A stretch of DNA of 64,000 bases. Origin: Marinomonas gallaica. Lineage in GTDB: Bacteria; Pseudomonadota; Gammaproteobacteria; Pseudomonadales; Marinomonadaceae. Location: NCBI RefSeq assembly GCF_001639745.1, contig NZ_LTAX01000008.1, positions 62,001-126,000 on the forward strand, read 5' to 3'. Both the position numbers and the translations under genes were made by a program. Of this stretch, positions 37,602 through 45,789 are shown piece after piece. The notes under the pieces were generated by a model. It was given only the letters and a program-made list of their open reading frames with translations, had not been told where the DNA came from and did not search any database. The stretch's first letter is position 1; every line of letters starts with the position of its first letter.

Positions 37602-38402
37602 GTGGAACAGCTCGCAGTAATTGGTAATCCAATAGAACACAGCAAGTCTCCAGATATTCATCATGCTTTTGCCGCACAAACAGAATTGTCCGTGAATTAC
37701 ACTAAAATTCTGGGCGACTTAGAAGGCTTCGAGCAGCAAGTGCGTGACTTCTTTGCTGACGGCGGCCTAGGCTTAAATGTCACCGTGCCGTTTAAACAGC
37801 GTGCTTTTGATATGTGTGACAAACTGAGCAAACGCGCCGAACAAGCCGGTGCTGTGAACACCTTGATGATGGGCAAAAACGGTGAGTTATACGGTGACAA
37901 CACAGATGGCGCTGGCATGGTACGAGACATTGTCAAAGTACTTGAGCAACCGCTCAAAGATAAGCGTATCTTGGTGTTGGGCGCAGGCGGTGCGGTACGC
38001 GGAGTCTTGGGTCCGATGATGGCGCAAAATCCCGACATTATTACCATTGCAAACCGTACGGTGGCCAAGGCGGAAGAGTTGGCATTGCAGTTCAGTTGCG
38101 ATTACTCAAGCTATGATGACCTTGAAGGGCCGTTTGATATCATTGTCAATGGCTCGTCGGCTAGCTTAGGGGGCGAACTACCGCCACTAAAAGACAGCCT
38201 CGTGAGCGATAAAACCTGGGTGTACGATATGGTGTACGGTGCTGAACCGACGGTCTTTATGCAATGGGCCTTTGCCCGTGGTGCGCAAGGCGCGGACGGT
38301 CTTGGTATGTTGGTTGGGCAAGCCGCAGAAGCGTTCTTTTTATGGCTTCATAAACGCCCAGAGCAAGCTCCCGTGATTGAGAAACTTCGCGCTGAGATGT
38401 AA
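37602..38402 (+). CDS. aroE: shikimate dehydrogenase
   Basis: 266-residue NADP enzyme that reduces 3-dehydroshikimate to shikimate in aromatic amino-acid synthesis. Substrate-site motif G-N-P-I-E-H-S-K-S-P (8-17), catalytic Lys in N-V-T-V-P-F-K, N-T-L-M-M, D-N-T-D-G-A-G-M, and the NADP motif G-A-G-G-A-V-R-G with N-R-T. GTG 37602 is preferred since GGGGTG lies upstream and the N-terminus then matches the family. Confidence 0.97.
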   Translation: MEQLAVIGNPIEHSKSPDIHHAFAAQTELSVNYTKILGDLEGFEQQVRDFFADGGLGLNVTVPFKQRAFDMCDKLSKRAEQAGAVNTLMMGKNGELYGDNTDGAGMVRDIVKVLEQPLKDKRILVLGAGGAVRGVLGPMMAQNPDIITIANRTVAKAEELALQFSCDYSSYDDLEGPFDIIVNGSSASLGGELPPLKDSLVSDKTWVYDMVYGAEPTVFMQWAFARGAQGADGLGMLVGQAAEAFFLWLHKRPEQAPVIEKLRAEM

Positions 38403-38439
38403 GGCTTTCAGTTTTAAAATCATAAACTCACCTCGCACT

Positions 38440-38471
38440 GACTAAACGGCACAGGGATGTGCTGTTTAGTC
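38440..38471 (+). terminator. stem-loop after aroE
   Basis: GACTAAAC and GTTTAGTC flank an inner GCAC/GTGC stem. There is no T run, so termination is possible but not certain. Confidence 0.45.
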
Positions 38472-38523
38472 GACTCGGAGATGATGGCTAAGTCACAATA
38501 AATAACTTCATTTCGGAGGTGTC

Positions 38524-39687
38524 ATGAAAGCACAATGGTTTGCGTCGGTAGCGGACATAGGCTACCACCGGTGGCAAGAAGCCATTGGTGAGACTTCTTA
38601 TCCATTTGCCCAATACGCCTTTTATCAAGCATTAGAAGCGCACAACTGCCTGGGTGATGGAACAGGTTGGTATCCAGAATACCTGCTGGTTATGGAGGAC
38701 GATGGAAGCCCGGTTGCGATCGCACCGACGTTTTTGAAAACGCATTCGCAAGGCGAGTTTGTGTTTGATTGGTCATGGGCCGAAGCCTATGAGCGCTATG
38801 GCTACCCCTATTATCCCAAGCGCATTTGGGCGGTTCCCTATTCGCCTGTGACTGGCCCGCGTCTGTTTACGCATCTAGATCCGAGTGGCCGCTCTGAAGA
38901 ATACGTGTCTATGTATGCAGCGCTGGCGCCGCTACTGACGCAAGCCAACCAAGATCGTCAGTTCTCCAGCTGGCACTTACTGTTTTGTCGCGAGCATCTT
39001 GCCAAACACTTAGGGCAATCTGATGAATACTTACATCGCGTCTCCTGTCAGTTCCATTGGTTTAACAAGGGCTACCAGTCCATGGAGGACTACTTTAGCC
39101 ATTTCTCCAGCCGCAAACGTAAAAGCGCCCGAAAAGAGCGCGATAAGATTGTTCAACAAGGGCTGCATTTAACCCGTAAACTGGGTTCGGAGTTAACCTC
39201 AGAAGAGATACAGTTCTTTTATGCTTGCTATCAGAGTACCTACGCTAAACGCGGTCAGACAGGTTATTTAACCGAAGCCTTCTTCCTGCAATTGGTCGAT
39301 ACCATGGCAGATCAAATTCTATTGGTATTGGCGTATAAAGGCGATCAGCCAGTAGGCGCATCATGGTGTTTCTTCGACGATTACTCACTTTATGGCCGTT
39401 ATTGGGGTTGTATCGAGGAATTTGATTGCTTGCACTTCGAAGCCTGTTACTACCAAGGCATCGAGTTCTGCATCGAAAAAGGGTTACAGCATTTTGATCC
39501 AGGCACTCAAGGGGAACACAAAATCGCCCGTGGCTTTGAACCTGTCTTTAGCCACAGCATTCACTACATCGACAACCCAGGCTTTCGTGACGCGATCGGC
39601 CACTTCTGCAAAGAAGAAGCCGAAGCCGTGCGTGGCTACTATCAAGATACCCACGCGTTACTGCCGTTTAAATCCCCTAACCAGTAG
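38524..39687 (+). CDS. GNAT-like peptidoglycan-biosynthesis/recognition acyltransferase (COG3146 type)
   Basis: 387-residue cytoplasmic protein with the double-GNAT (FemAB-like) fold of the group formerly called peptidogalycan biosynthesis proteins. Recognised from S-W-A-E-A-Y-E-R-Y-G-Y-P-Y-Y-P-K, P-V-T-G-P-R-L, F-S-S-R-K-R-K-S-A-R-K-E-R and F-D-P-G-T-Q-G-E-H-K-I-A-R-G-F. The family's substrate is not established. TCGGAGG lies 4-5 nt before ATG. Monocistronic, with its own terminator. Confidence 0.85.
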   Translation: MKAQWFASVADIGYHRWQEAIGETSYPFAQYAFYQALEAHNCLGDGTGWYPEYLLVMEDDGSPVAIAPTFLKTHSQGEFVFDWSWAEAYERYGYPYYPKRIWAVPYSPVTGPRLFTHLDPSGRSEEYVSMYAALAPLLTQANQDRQFSSWHLLFCREHLAKHLGQSDEYLHRVSCQFHWFNKGYQSMEDYFSHFSSRKRKSARKERDKIVQQGLHLTRKLGSELTSEEIQFFYACYQSTYAKRGQTGYLTEAFFLQLVDTMADQILLVLAYKGDQPVGASWCFFDDYSLYGRYWGCIEEFDCLHFEACYYQGIEFCIEKGLQHFDPGTQGEHKIARGFEPVFSHSIHYIDNPGFRDAIGHFCKEEAEAVRGYYQDTHALLPFKSPNQ

Positions 39688-39724
39688 AAACCTCGCTGCG
39701 CAAGGGATTAAGCTTCTGAATTGA

Positions 39725-39765
39725 AGCCATTCCCGCGGAAACCGCGGTACTACATTGGCTTTTTC
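39725..39765 (+). terminator. terminator between convergent genes
   Basis: Outer AGCCA/TGGCT and inner CCGCGG-AAA-CCGCGG pairing, then TTTTTC. It ends the acyltransferase transcript and abuts the hmp stop codon. Confidence 0.65.
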
Positions 39766-40959
39766 TTAAAAGCTTTGATGCGGACCAAACACTTCGTAAT
39801 GAATGCGATCTTCGCTCACGCCAAGGCTTAGCAGCTGTTCTTTGACGAACATCATAAAACCTACAGGACCACATAAGTAGAAGTCACCCTCTGCTAGCGG
39901 CAGTACTTCAGCCACTTGTGCCAGTTGCATTTGGCCGGCTAACACATGATCAGTGTTCTCAGGCGCATCGGTTTCATACCAAGTGTAGTAAGTCAGTGCT
40001 AACGTATCCGCTAAGCTGGCAACATGCTCGGCGAATGAGTGTTGTTGAGGGTTACGGCATGCGTGTAGGTAGAAAACAGGGTTTTTACTGCCTTGTGCCG
40101 CCAGCGTATCCAGCATTGCGTTCATTGGGGTTAAACCCACCCCTGCTGAGATCAGAACGACTGGACGTTCGCGCTCTTGGTAATGGAAGTCACCGGCTGG
40201 TGGCATTAATGCAACTTCATCGCCTTCTTGAACACTTTCGTGTAGATAGTTCGATACCACACCATTTTTCACATCGCTCAGCTCGCGTTTCACGCTAATG
40301 CGGTAGCTTTTGCCATTTGGGGCCGTAGAAAGGCTGTATTGACGGATTTCATCGAATTCATGATTACTTGGATGTAACTTAATGCCCAAGTATTGGCCGG
40401 GAACGTAATCGACCACCGCAGCGCCATCCGTTGGCTCGAGCACAAAACTTGTCACCAACTCAGATTCAGGGTGTTTTTTGGCAACGCGGAAAGTACGGAA
40501 GTCATCCCAACCACCCTGCTTCGCCGCATTGGCTTTGTATAAATCACCTTCAATCTGAATAAACAGATCCGCCAGTTGTTGGTACGCTGCCCCCCATGCT
40601 TCTTCGATGTCTGGTGTGAACGCATCGCCCAGTAATTCACGTAGTGTTTCGATTAAGTGATGGCCGACGATTGGGTATTGATTAGGCTGAATGTTAAAAC
40701 TGGTGTGCTTGTGAGCAATTCGCATCACGGCGCCCGTCAATACTTCTAAGTTATCGATGTGTGTCGCGTACGCGGCAATGGCATTAAACAAAGCCGCTGG
40801 TTGGCGGCCAGTGGCTTGATGCGACATATTGAACACGTCTTTAAGCTCAGGGTTGTGTGTGAACATACGCTTGTAAAAATGATCGGTGATAGCAGTACCA
40901 GCAGACGCTAAGACTGGGATAGTAGCTTTGACGGTGTCGATATGAGTTTGCGATAACAT
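39766..40959 (-). CDS. hmp: flavohaemoprotein nitric oxide dioxygenase
   Basis: 397-residue cytoplasmic enzyme converting NO and O2 to nitrate. Globin domain (1-140, proximal His in R-I-A-H-K-H-T-S), FAD domain with R-Q-Y-S-L-S and G-V-V-S-N-Y-L-H, and NAD domain with S-A-G-V-G-L-T-P-M and Y-L-C-G-P-V-G-F-M. TAGGAG lies 7 nt before ATG 40959; the frame extends 19 codons upstream without homology. It is divergent from norR, with a sigma54-type promoter and three NorR-type sites between. Confidence 0.96.
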   Translation of the reverse strand: MLSQTHIDTVKATIPVLASAGTAITDHFYKRMFTHNPELKDVFNMSHQATGRQPAALFNAIAAYATHIDNLEVLTGAVMRIAHKHTSFNIQPNQYPIVGHHLIETLRELLGDAFTPDIEEAWGAAYQQLADLFIQIEGDLYKANAAKQGGWDDFRTFRVAKKHPESELVTSFVLEPTDGAAVVDYVPGQYLGIKLHPSNHEFDEIRQYSLSTAPNGKSYRISVKRELSDVKNGVVSNYLHESVQEGDEVALMPPAGDFHYQERERPVVLISAGVGLTPMNAMLDTLAAQGSKNPVFYLHACRNPQQHSFAEHVASLADTLALTYYTWYETDAPENTDHVLAGQMQLAQVAEVLPLAEGDFYLCGPVGFMMFVKEQLLSLGVSEDRIHYEVFGPHQSF

Positions 40960-41035
40960 AAATAGGCTCCTAAGAACGCTCAAGGTAATAAGCTCGATTG
41001 ACTGAGCAATTTTCATAACAATTACCTAGATCTAT

Positions 41036-41051
41036 TGCGAAAACAGTGCCA
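41036..41051 (-). promoter_or_regulatory. sigma54 promoter of hmp
   Basis: On the minus strand TGGCACTGTTTTCGCA has the GG-N10-GC core and matches the -24/-12 consensus with one change in the -12 part (TCGC for TTGC). It lies about 75 bp before hmp. NorR is a sigma54 activator, which fits. Confidence 0.8.
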
Positions 41052-41069
41052 GTTTTAATTTTCCTTAAA

Positions 41070-41082
41070 AATCATAAGGTTA
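41070..41082 (+). promoter_or_regulatory. candidate IHF site
   Basis: AATCATAAGGTTA matches WATCAANNNNTTR with one mismatch and lies between the sigma54 promoter and the NorR sites, where an IHF bend is usual. Confidence 0.45.
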
Positions 41083-41106
41083 ATAAATTCAATAAATCTG
41101 ATTTAT

Positions 41107-41161
41107 GTCAATTTGACTCTTTTTAAGATATGTCATTATGCTTTAAATAGGTCAATATGAC
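41107..41161. promoter_or_regulatory. NorR enhancer sites
   Basis: Two perfect GTCA-N3-TGAC sites (41107-41117 and 41151-41161) flank a half-degenerate one (GTCATTATGCT, 41132-41142). NorR recognises GT-N7-AC sites, typically in threes. Confidence 0.8.
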
Positions 41162-41190
41162 ATATACAAGAACGAATCAGTGAGAACTCT

Positions 41191-42762
41191 ATGATTGCCA
41201 GCGATAATCTGCTCCGTTTTGCCTTAGATCTTGCCAGCTCTGTCACGCTTGAAGATCGCTTTGAGCGGCTAATTCGTGCGGTGCGTGCCACCATTGAAAG
41301 CGATGCCGTGGTGTTGCTTGTGCATCAAGGTGAACATCTTCAGCCGCTGGCGCAACAAGGCTTAGTGGATGATGTGATGGGTCGTCGTTTTGTGATTGCT
41401 GAGCACCCACGCTTCGCGGCCATCTGTGACTCGTATCAGCCGGTACGCTTTCCGACCGGCAGTACACTGCCTGACCCTTATGATGGCATGGTCGCCGGAC
41501 ACGATGACGGTCTGCCTGTGCATGCTTGTATGGGGATTCCTCTGTATGTTCAAGGGAAGCTACTGGGTGTAGTGACGCTCGACAGCATGACCCCGGGGGT
41601 CTTTGATGACATTGATTCACGGGCACTGGACATTGTCGCGACGATGGCGGCGATGAGCCTTAACACGGCCATGTTGTTGGATCGCCTTGAGCAGAAATCG
41701 AAGCATGCGCAAAACCTACTTGTCGAATTAAACGAAGAAGCGCTGCTCAAAGAAGGCAGTGATATGGTTGGCAACAGTCAGAGTATGCAAACCCTTCGAC
41801 AAAATCTTGAACTGGTCGCGCCCGCCGATCTTGCGGTATTGATTGAAGGTGAAACCGGTGTCGGCAAGGAACTGGCGGCGCGAACGCTGCATCGACTCTC
41901 GAAACGTGCCCAAGCGCCGATGGTGTACGTCAATTGTGCGGCCATTCCGGAAAGCTTGATTGAAAGTGAGCTGTTTGGTCATGTGAAGGGGGCGTTTACT
42001 GGCGCGGATCGGGATCGAACGGGCAAGTTTACGCTGGCCAATGGCGGCACCCTATTTTTGGATGAAATTGGTGAGCTGCCACTCGAAGCACAGGGGAGCT
42101 TGCTGAGAGCCATCCAAAACCAAGAAATTCAAGCCGTGGGGAAAGATACTGTCGAGTACGTCGATGTCCGCATAGTTGCGGCGACCAATCGTAACTTAAA
42201 ACAAGAAGTCGGCGAAAAGCGTTTTCGAGCCGATTTGTACCACCGTTTGAGTGTGTTTCCGATTACAGTGCCGCCATTGCGAGAGCGTCAGGGCGATGTA
42301 CTCTTGTTGGCAGGATTTTTTGCCGAACAACTGCGTCGCAAGTTTGGCTTACAGCAAATTACCCTCAGTGCATCAGCACGTCAGCAATTGCAGCAGTATC
42401 CATGGCCAGGCAATGTCAGGGAGCTAGAACACGTACTCTCGCGTGCGGCGTTGTTAGCCAAACAACATACAAATCAAGGGATTACCTGCATTGACGTGAC
42501 GCATTTGAGTGACCTGGATGCGTTTATAGCGGAGCCTGAACCTTGGGATACGCCCGCGATAAGCGAGGATGAAAAGGATGCAGTTGAAACACTCGATTTG
42601 AAACAGGTCACAGAAGCTTATCAACGTCGTTTGATTCAACGGGCGCTTGATCAATCACAGTTAAACTGGTCGCAAGCCGCACGCTTGTTGTCCATGGATA
42701 GAGCAAACTTAGTGCGTTTAGCGAAGCGCTTGGGTATCGAAATCACTAAGCAGCGCAGTTGA
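41191..42762 (+). CDS. norR: NO-responsive sigma54 activator NorR
   Basis: 523-residue regulator with an N-terminal GAF domain that holds a non-haem iron nitrosyl sensor (C in H-A-C-M-G-I-P, D in L-P-D-P-Y-D), a central AAA+ domain (Walker A G-E-T-G-V-G-K-E, sigma54-contacting G-A-F-T-G-A, Walker [10 protein letters not shown]) and a C-terminal Fis-type helix-turn-helix. It activates hmp when NO is present. In pseudomonads the equivalent hmp activator is called FhpR. Confidence 0.95.
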   Translation: MIASDNLLRFALDLASSVTLEDRFERLIRAVRATIESDAVVLLVHQGEHLQPLAQQGLVDDVMGRRFVIAEHPRFAAICDSYQPVRFPTGSTLPDPYDGMVAGHDDGLPVHACMGIPLYVQGKLLGVVTLDSMTPGVFDDIDSRALDIVATMAAMSLNTAMLLDRLEQKSKHAQNLLVELNEEALLKEGSDMVGNSQSMQTLRQNLELVAPADLAVLIEGETGVGKELAARTLHRLSKRAQAPMVYVNCAAIPESLIESELFGHVKGAFTGADRDRTGKFTLANGGTLFLDEIGELPLEAQGSLLRAIQNQEIQAVGKDTVEYVDVRIVAATNRNLKQEVGEKRFRADLYHRLSVFPITVPPLRERQGDVLLLAGFFAEQLRRKFGLQQITLSASARQQLQQYPWPGNVRELEHVLSRAALLAKQHTNQGITCIDVTHLSDLDAFIAEPEPWDTPAISEDEKDAVETLDLKQVTEAYQRRLIQRALDQSQLNWSQAARLLSMDRANLVRLAKRLGIEITKQRS

Positions 42763-42783
42763 TACGCTGCTCATTAGAGGGGA

Positions 42784-43221
42784 TTAAGATTGTGCGGCGT
42801 GCGTTGCTTGGCTGACTTGTTGAATACGCCCAGCTGGCACGCTAAATGCGGATACTAAGTATTCACGTAGGTCTTCAGGGTAGCCTAAATCACTGATCGC
42901 ATCCGACATGCAGTTTAGCCAAACTAAGCGTTCGTGATCGTTGATCTTCAGGTGCGCATGGGCACGCGGCAGTGCGATTTGACCGTATTTCTTTGCATAC
43001 AGACGTTCACCACCCAACCAACCATGCAAAAACAAGATGAGCTTATCAATCGAAGTCTCAATGGGTTGCGGATGCATGTCGTACAGCGGACGGTAAGTGG
43101 GTACTTCAGCCATAATGCGGTAAAAGTTATGCACCAGTTTGGTCAACCCTTCTAAGCCACCCATGGCTTGTAAGGTAGCATCGCCTTCACCGTATACGCT
43201 TGTTTTAGTCGCTTCAGTCAT
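42784..43221 (-). CDS. group II truncated haemoglobin
   Basis: 145-residue trHb-type globin, with Y-G-E-G-D-A-T-L-Q-A-M-G-G-L-E-G-L at the N-terminus, F-Y-R-I-M, F-L-H-G-W-L-G-G and the proximal-His helix P-R-A-H-A-H-L-K-I. Likely roles are O2 or NO chemistry; its place beside norR-hmp supports NO or redox defence. It is convergent with norR and downstream of a small membrane-protein gene that overlaps its start by 8 bp. Confidence 0.88.
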   Translation of the reverse strand: MTEATKTSVYGEGDATLQAMGGLEGLTKLVHNFYRIMAEVPTYRPLYDMHPQPIETSIDKLILFLHGWLGGERLYAKKYGQIALPRAHAHLKINDHERLVWLNCMSDAISDLGYPEDLREYLVSAFSVPAGRIQQVSQATHAAQS

Positions 43222-43414
43222 GTTTTTGTTCCGCAGCGGCTGCTTTGTCCGCTTTCGCTTTGTCCATTTTGATGGAGTTGCGGTAACCGCCTAACGCCGC
43301 TAAAGCGCCAATGACTAAACTCATGTACATTGGAATATCAAACAACATGGTAATGCTGACAAAGACACAGCCAACGGCGAGGCCTTCAAGAACAGGTTTT
43401 AGTGCTTTTTTCAT
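43214..43414 (-). CDS. small two-helix membrane protein
   Basis: 66 residues. Start ATG 43414 follows GGGGAA; the open frame extends further but without a ribosome site. Two hydrophobic helices (about 9-28 and 31-45, P-M-Y-M-S-L-V-I-G-A-L-A-A-L-G-G-Y-R) are followed by a Lys/Ala-rich tail K-M-D-K-A-K-A-D-K-A-A-A-A. I do not recognise a family. The 8-bp overlap with the globin gene means coupled translation and hints at a shared role. Confidence 0.7.
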   Translation of the reverse strand: MKKALKPVLEGLAVGCVFVSITMLFDIPMYMSLVIGALAALGGYRNSIKMDKAKADKAAAAEQKHD

Positions 43415-43489
43415 AAAATTCCCCAAATTTTTCGACGCTGAGTTTAGCAAAATACCGACTATTTTAAAGCAAATTGTGGAAAAAACACC

Positions 43490-43728
43490 CACTTATCCAG
43501 AAGTCAATATGTTTGCCTTGCGATACAAGATGAGCGGTTTGTTTTGTGGATAAACAAATTCAAAGAGTGGATTGTGGGTATAAATGGTGTTTATTTCCCT
43601 AGCTTGCAGTTGAAAACTTTCTAGTATTCCCTGTTTTGTGTATAAAGTGCTGTTATGTCCACAAGTGAATATTTTTCTTTGGCAGTGCATAAAACAACCA
43701 CTTATCCACAATGAGTGGATATCCACAG
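43490..43728. promoter_or_regulatory. cluster of DnaA-box-like sequences
   Basis: Two perfect DnaA boxes, TGTGGATAA (43545-43553) and TTATCCACA (43702-43710), plus single-mismatch forms TTATCCAGA (43491-43499), TGTGTATAA (43637-43645) and ATATCCACA (43719-43727). All lie within about 240 bp of non-coding DNA between the small membrane-protein gene and the MATE gene. Candidate DnaA titration, reactivation or regulatory locus; there is no adjacent dnaA, dnaN or gidA to suggest oriC. Confidence 0.55.
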
Positions 43729-43796
43729 ATGACCTATTGTTGAGGCTTGTATTGTTTTATCAACATCTTATAAAGCGCTTTCAAAAAGACGGTGAA

Positions 43797-45101
43797 TTGA
43801 ACCTAAAAATTTGGCGCATGGCTTGGCCGCCGATGGTTGCCAATATCACCACGCCTCTATTGGGATTGGTGGATACGGCGGTCGTGGGTCATCTAGGGAC
43901 GGCCGTACATCTTGGCGCTGTTGCCATTGGCGCGAGCATTTTTAGTTTTCTATTCTGGGCGTTTGGCTTTTTGCGTATGGGCTCCACCGGATTGACCGCG
44001 CAAGCGCTCGGCCGAGAGGATGGCCGCCAAGTTCGAGCATTGTTATTGCAGTCCATTACCATGGGCGTGGGACTCGGCTTGCTGCTGATTCTGCTGCAAA
44101 CCCCAATCATTGAGCTTGCCCTCTACTTTATGGCACCCAGTGCTGAATTAGAGCCTTGGGCGAGAGCCTATTGTGAAGCGCGTATTTACAGTGCGCCTGC
44201 CGTGTTGGCGGGTTATGCGCTCATGGGATGGTTCTTTGGCGTGCAATATTCTAAAGGGCCTCTTTGGATGCTGTTGGTGATCAACATTGCCAATATGGTA
44301 TTGGATTACGTGGCGGTGTATCAGTGGGACATGGCCAGTGTTGGCGTCGCTTGGGCGACCGTAGCGTCTCATTACTTGGGCGTTATGGTGGCGTTATTCT
44401 TCGCGGCGAAACAATTACGACGTTTTGACGGTCATGTGCCGTTAATCGACTTATCGAAATGGCGTACTTATATCGAATTGATACAAGTGAATCGTTATTT
44501 GTTTGTGCGCACGATTTTACTGCTTACCGTGATGAGCTTCTTTACCGCGCAAGGGGCTCGCCTAGGGGACTCGGTCCTAGCGGCCAACGCGGTGTTGCTG
44601 ACCTTTCTAATGATTATCTCCAATGCTTTGGATGGCTTTGCTTTTTCCGTGGAAGCGCTGTGTGGCGAGTCTCTCGGCCGTAAGCAAAAAGCGCTGTTTC
44701 AAAAGGTGATACGTCTATCAACCTATTGGGCACTGCTCGCTGCTGTACTCTTGATGCTGATTTTTAGCGCTTTTGGCGGCATGATCATTGATTTACTGAC
44801 CAATGTTGAATCTGTTCGCGCTGACGCCAAACTGTACCTGCCTTGGTTAATCGCTTTCCCTCTGTTGGGTATTTGGTCGTATATGCTCGATGGTATTTTC
44901 ATCGGCACGACCAGTGTGAAACAGATGCAAAACACCATGATCGCCAGTGTTCTAGGCATCTTCTTTCCATTGTGGTTTGTCACCCAAGGGTTCGGCAACC
45001 ATGGCTTATGGTTCAGTATGGCGGTGTTCTTTGTCGCCCGCGCGATCACACTTTGGTGGTGTTATCGTCGGAATATGAGAAATGGTGTTTGGTTTAATTA
45101 A
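43797..45101 (+). CDS. MATE-family efflux transporter (DinF-like)
   Basis: About 434-residue, 12-helix antiporter. The first helix P-P-M-V-A-N-I-T-T-P-L-L-G-L-V-D-T-A-V-V-G-H-L is typical of the DinF branch. TTG 43797 gives an N-terminus of DinF-like length (L-N-L-K-I-W-R-M-A-W); the ribosome site (ACGGTG) is weak, and TTG 43740 is an alternative. It exports cationic or oxidising compounds using Na+ or H+. The upstream DnaA-box cluster may bear on its regulation. Confidence 0.87.
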   Translation: MNLKIWRMAWPPMVANITTPLLGLVDTAVVGHLGTAVHLGAVAIGASIFSFLFWAFGFLRMGSTGLTAQALGREDGRQVRALLLQSITMGVGLGLLLILLQTPIIELALYFMAPSAELEPWARAYCEARIYSAPAVLAGYALMGWFFGVQYSKGPLWMLLVINIANMVLDYVAVYQWDMASVGVAWATVASHYLGVMVALFFAAKQLRRFDGHVPLIDLSKWRTYIELIQVNRYLFVRTILLLTVMSFFTAQGARLGDSVLAANAVLLTFLMIISNALDGFAFSVEALCGESLGRKQKALFQKVIRLSTYWALLAAVLLMLIFSAFGGMIIDLLTNVESVRADAKLYLPWLIAFPLLGIWSYMLDGIFIGTTSVKQMQNTMIASVLGIFFPLWFVTQGFGNHGLWFSMAVFFVARAITLWWCYRRNMRNGVWFN

Positions 45102-45232
45102 CGCAATATCGTGAATAATTCTTACAAAATTACAGACTTTATATTGCCATAACAAAGAGGCTTTTGTATCTTGCTAGCAATTCATAATGATTTGAATTGT
45201 TAAATCTTAACTATATATTTAGGGAAAATTTC

Positions 45233-45709
45233 ATGAAATTAGTTTCTGCAGCGATTTTAGCAACAGCCGCTTTGGCATCTACTCAAGCTCTTGCACAAGA
45301 TAACATCAATCCTTGGAAACATTGTGGTATCGGTGCAATGATTTTTGATGACAATGGGACTGCAGCAGCTATCTCAAACATCATTTGGGATTTAGGAACA
45401 ACAGCTGTTTCTTCAAAAGTCACATCTGAAGACTCTTGTGAAGGTAAGCGTATACAAACAGCTATGTTTATTCAAAAGAGCTTTAACAATGTGCTAGAAG
45501 AGACAGCTAAAGGTGAAGGTGAGTACGTTACTGCAATGTTAGGCATGATGGATTGTCGTGAAGAAGACTTTACCGCTATTTTATCAAATGTTCGTATCGA
45601 CGTGGCGGATCAGGTGGCTCAGCCAAGTTATCAAGGACTGTCTGTTAGTGCTAAATCAGAAGCTTACTACACTGCATTGACTGCAAATGCAGCAACTTGT
45701 GGCGCCTAA
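45233..45709 (+). CDS. DUF3015 family secreted protein
   Basis: 158 residues with a signal peptide (cleavage after ALA-Q near residue 20). The mature part begins D-N-I-N-P-W-K-H-C-G-I-G-A-M-I-F, a DUF3015 hallmark, and has conserved cysteines (in K-H-C-G, D-S-C-E, M-D-C-R and near the C-terminus). AGGGAA precedes ATG 45233. In other genomes DUF3015 genes often precede a DUF4105 (Lnb) gene, as here; the pair may act together in the envelope. Function unknown. Confidence 0.85.
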   Translation: MKLVSAAILATAALASTQALAQDNINPWKHCGIGAMIFDDNGTAAAISNIIWDLGTTAVSSKVTSEDSCEGKRIQTAMFIQKSFNNVLEETAKGEGEYVTAMLGMMDCREEDFTAILSNVRIDVADQVAQPSYQGLSVSAKSEAYYTALTANAATCGA

Positions 45710-45731
45710 GGTAATTATTTGAATTTTCTTT

Positions 45732-45758
45732 AAGGCCATACTTTGTATGGCCTTTTTT
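45732..45758 (+). terminator. terminator after the DUF3015 gene
   Basis: AAGGCCATAC-TTT-GTATGGCCTT followed by TTTT. It lies before the Lnb-like gene, so read-through to that gene would be partial. Confidence 0.88.
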
Positions 45759-45789
45759 ATTTGTGGCGCAGATGGAATGAGCCATTGAT

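Noticed and set aside
43490-43728. Possible chromosome origin (oriC)
   Set aside because: DnaA boxes are present, but none of the usual neighbours (dnaA, dnaN, gyrB, gidA, rpmH) and no clear AT-rich unwinding repeats are seen.
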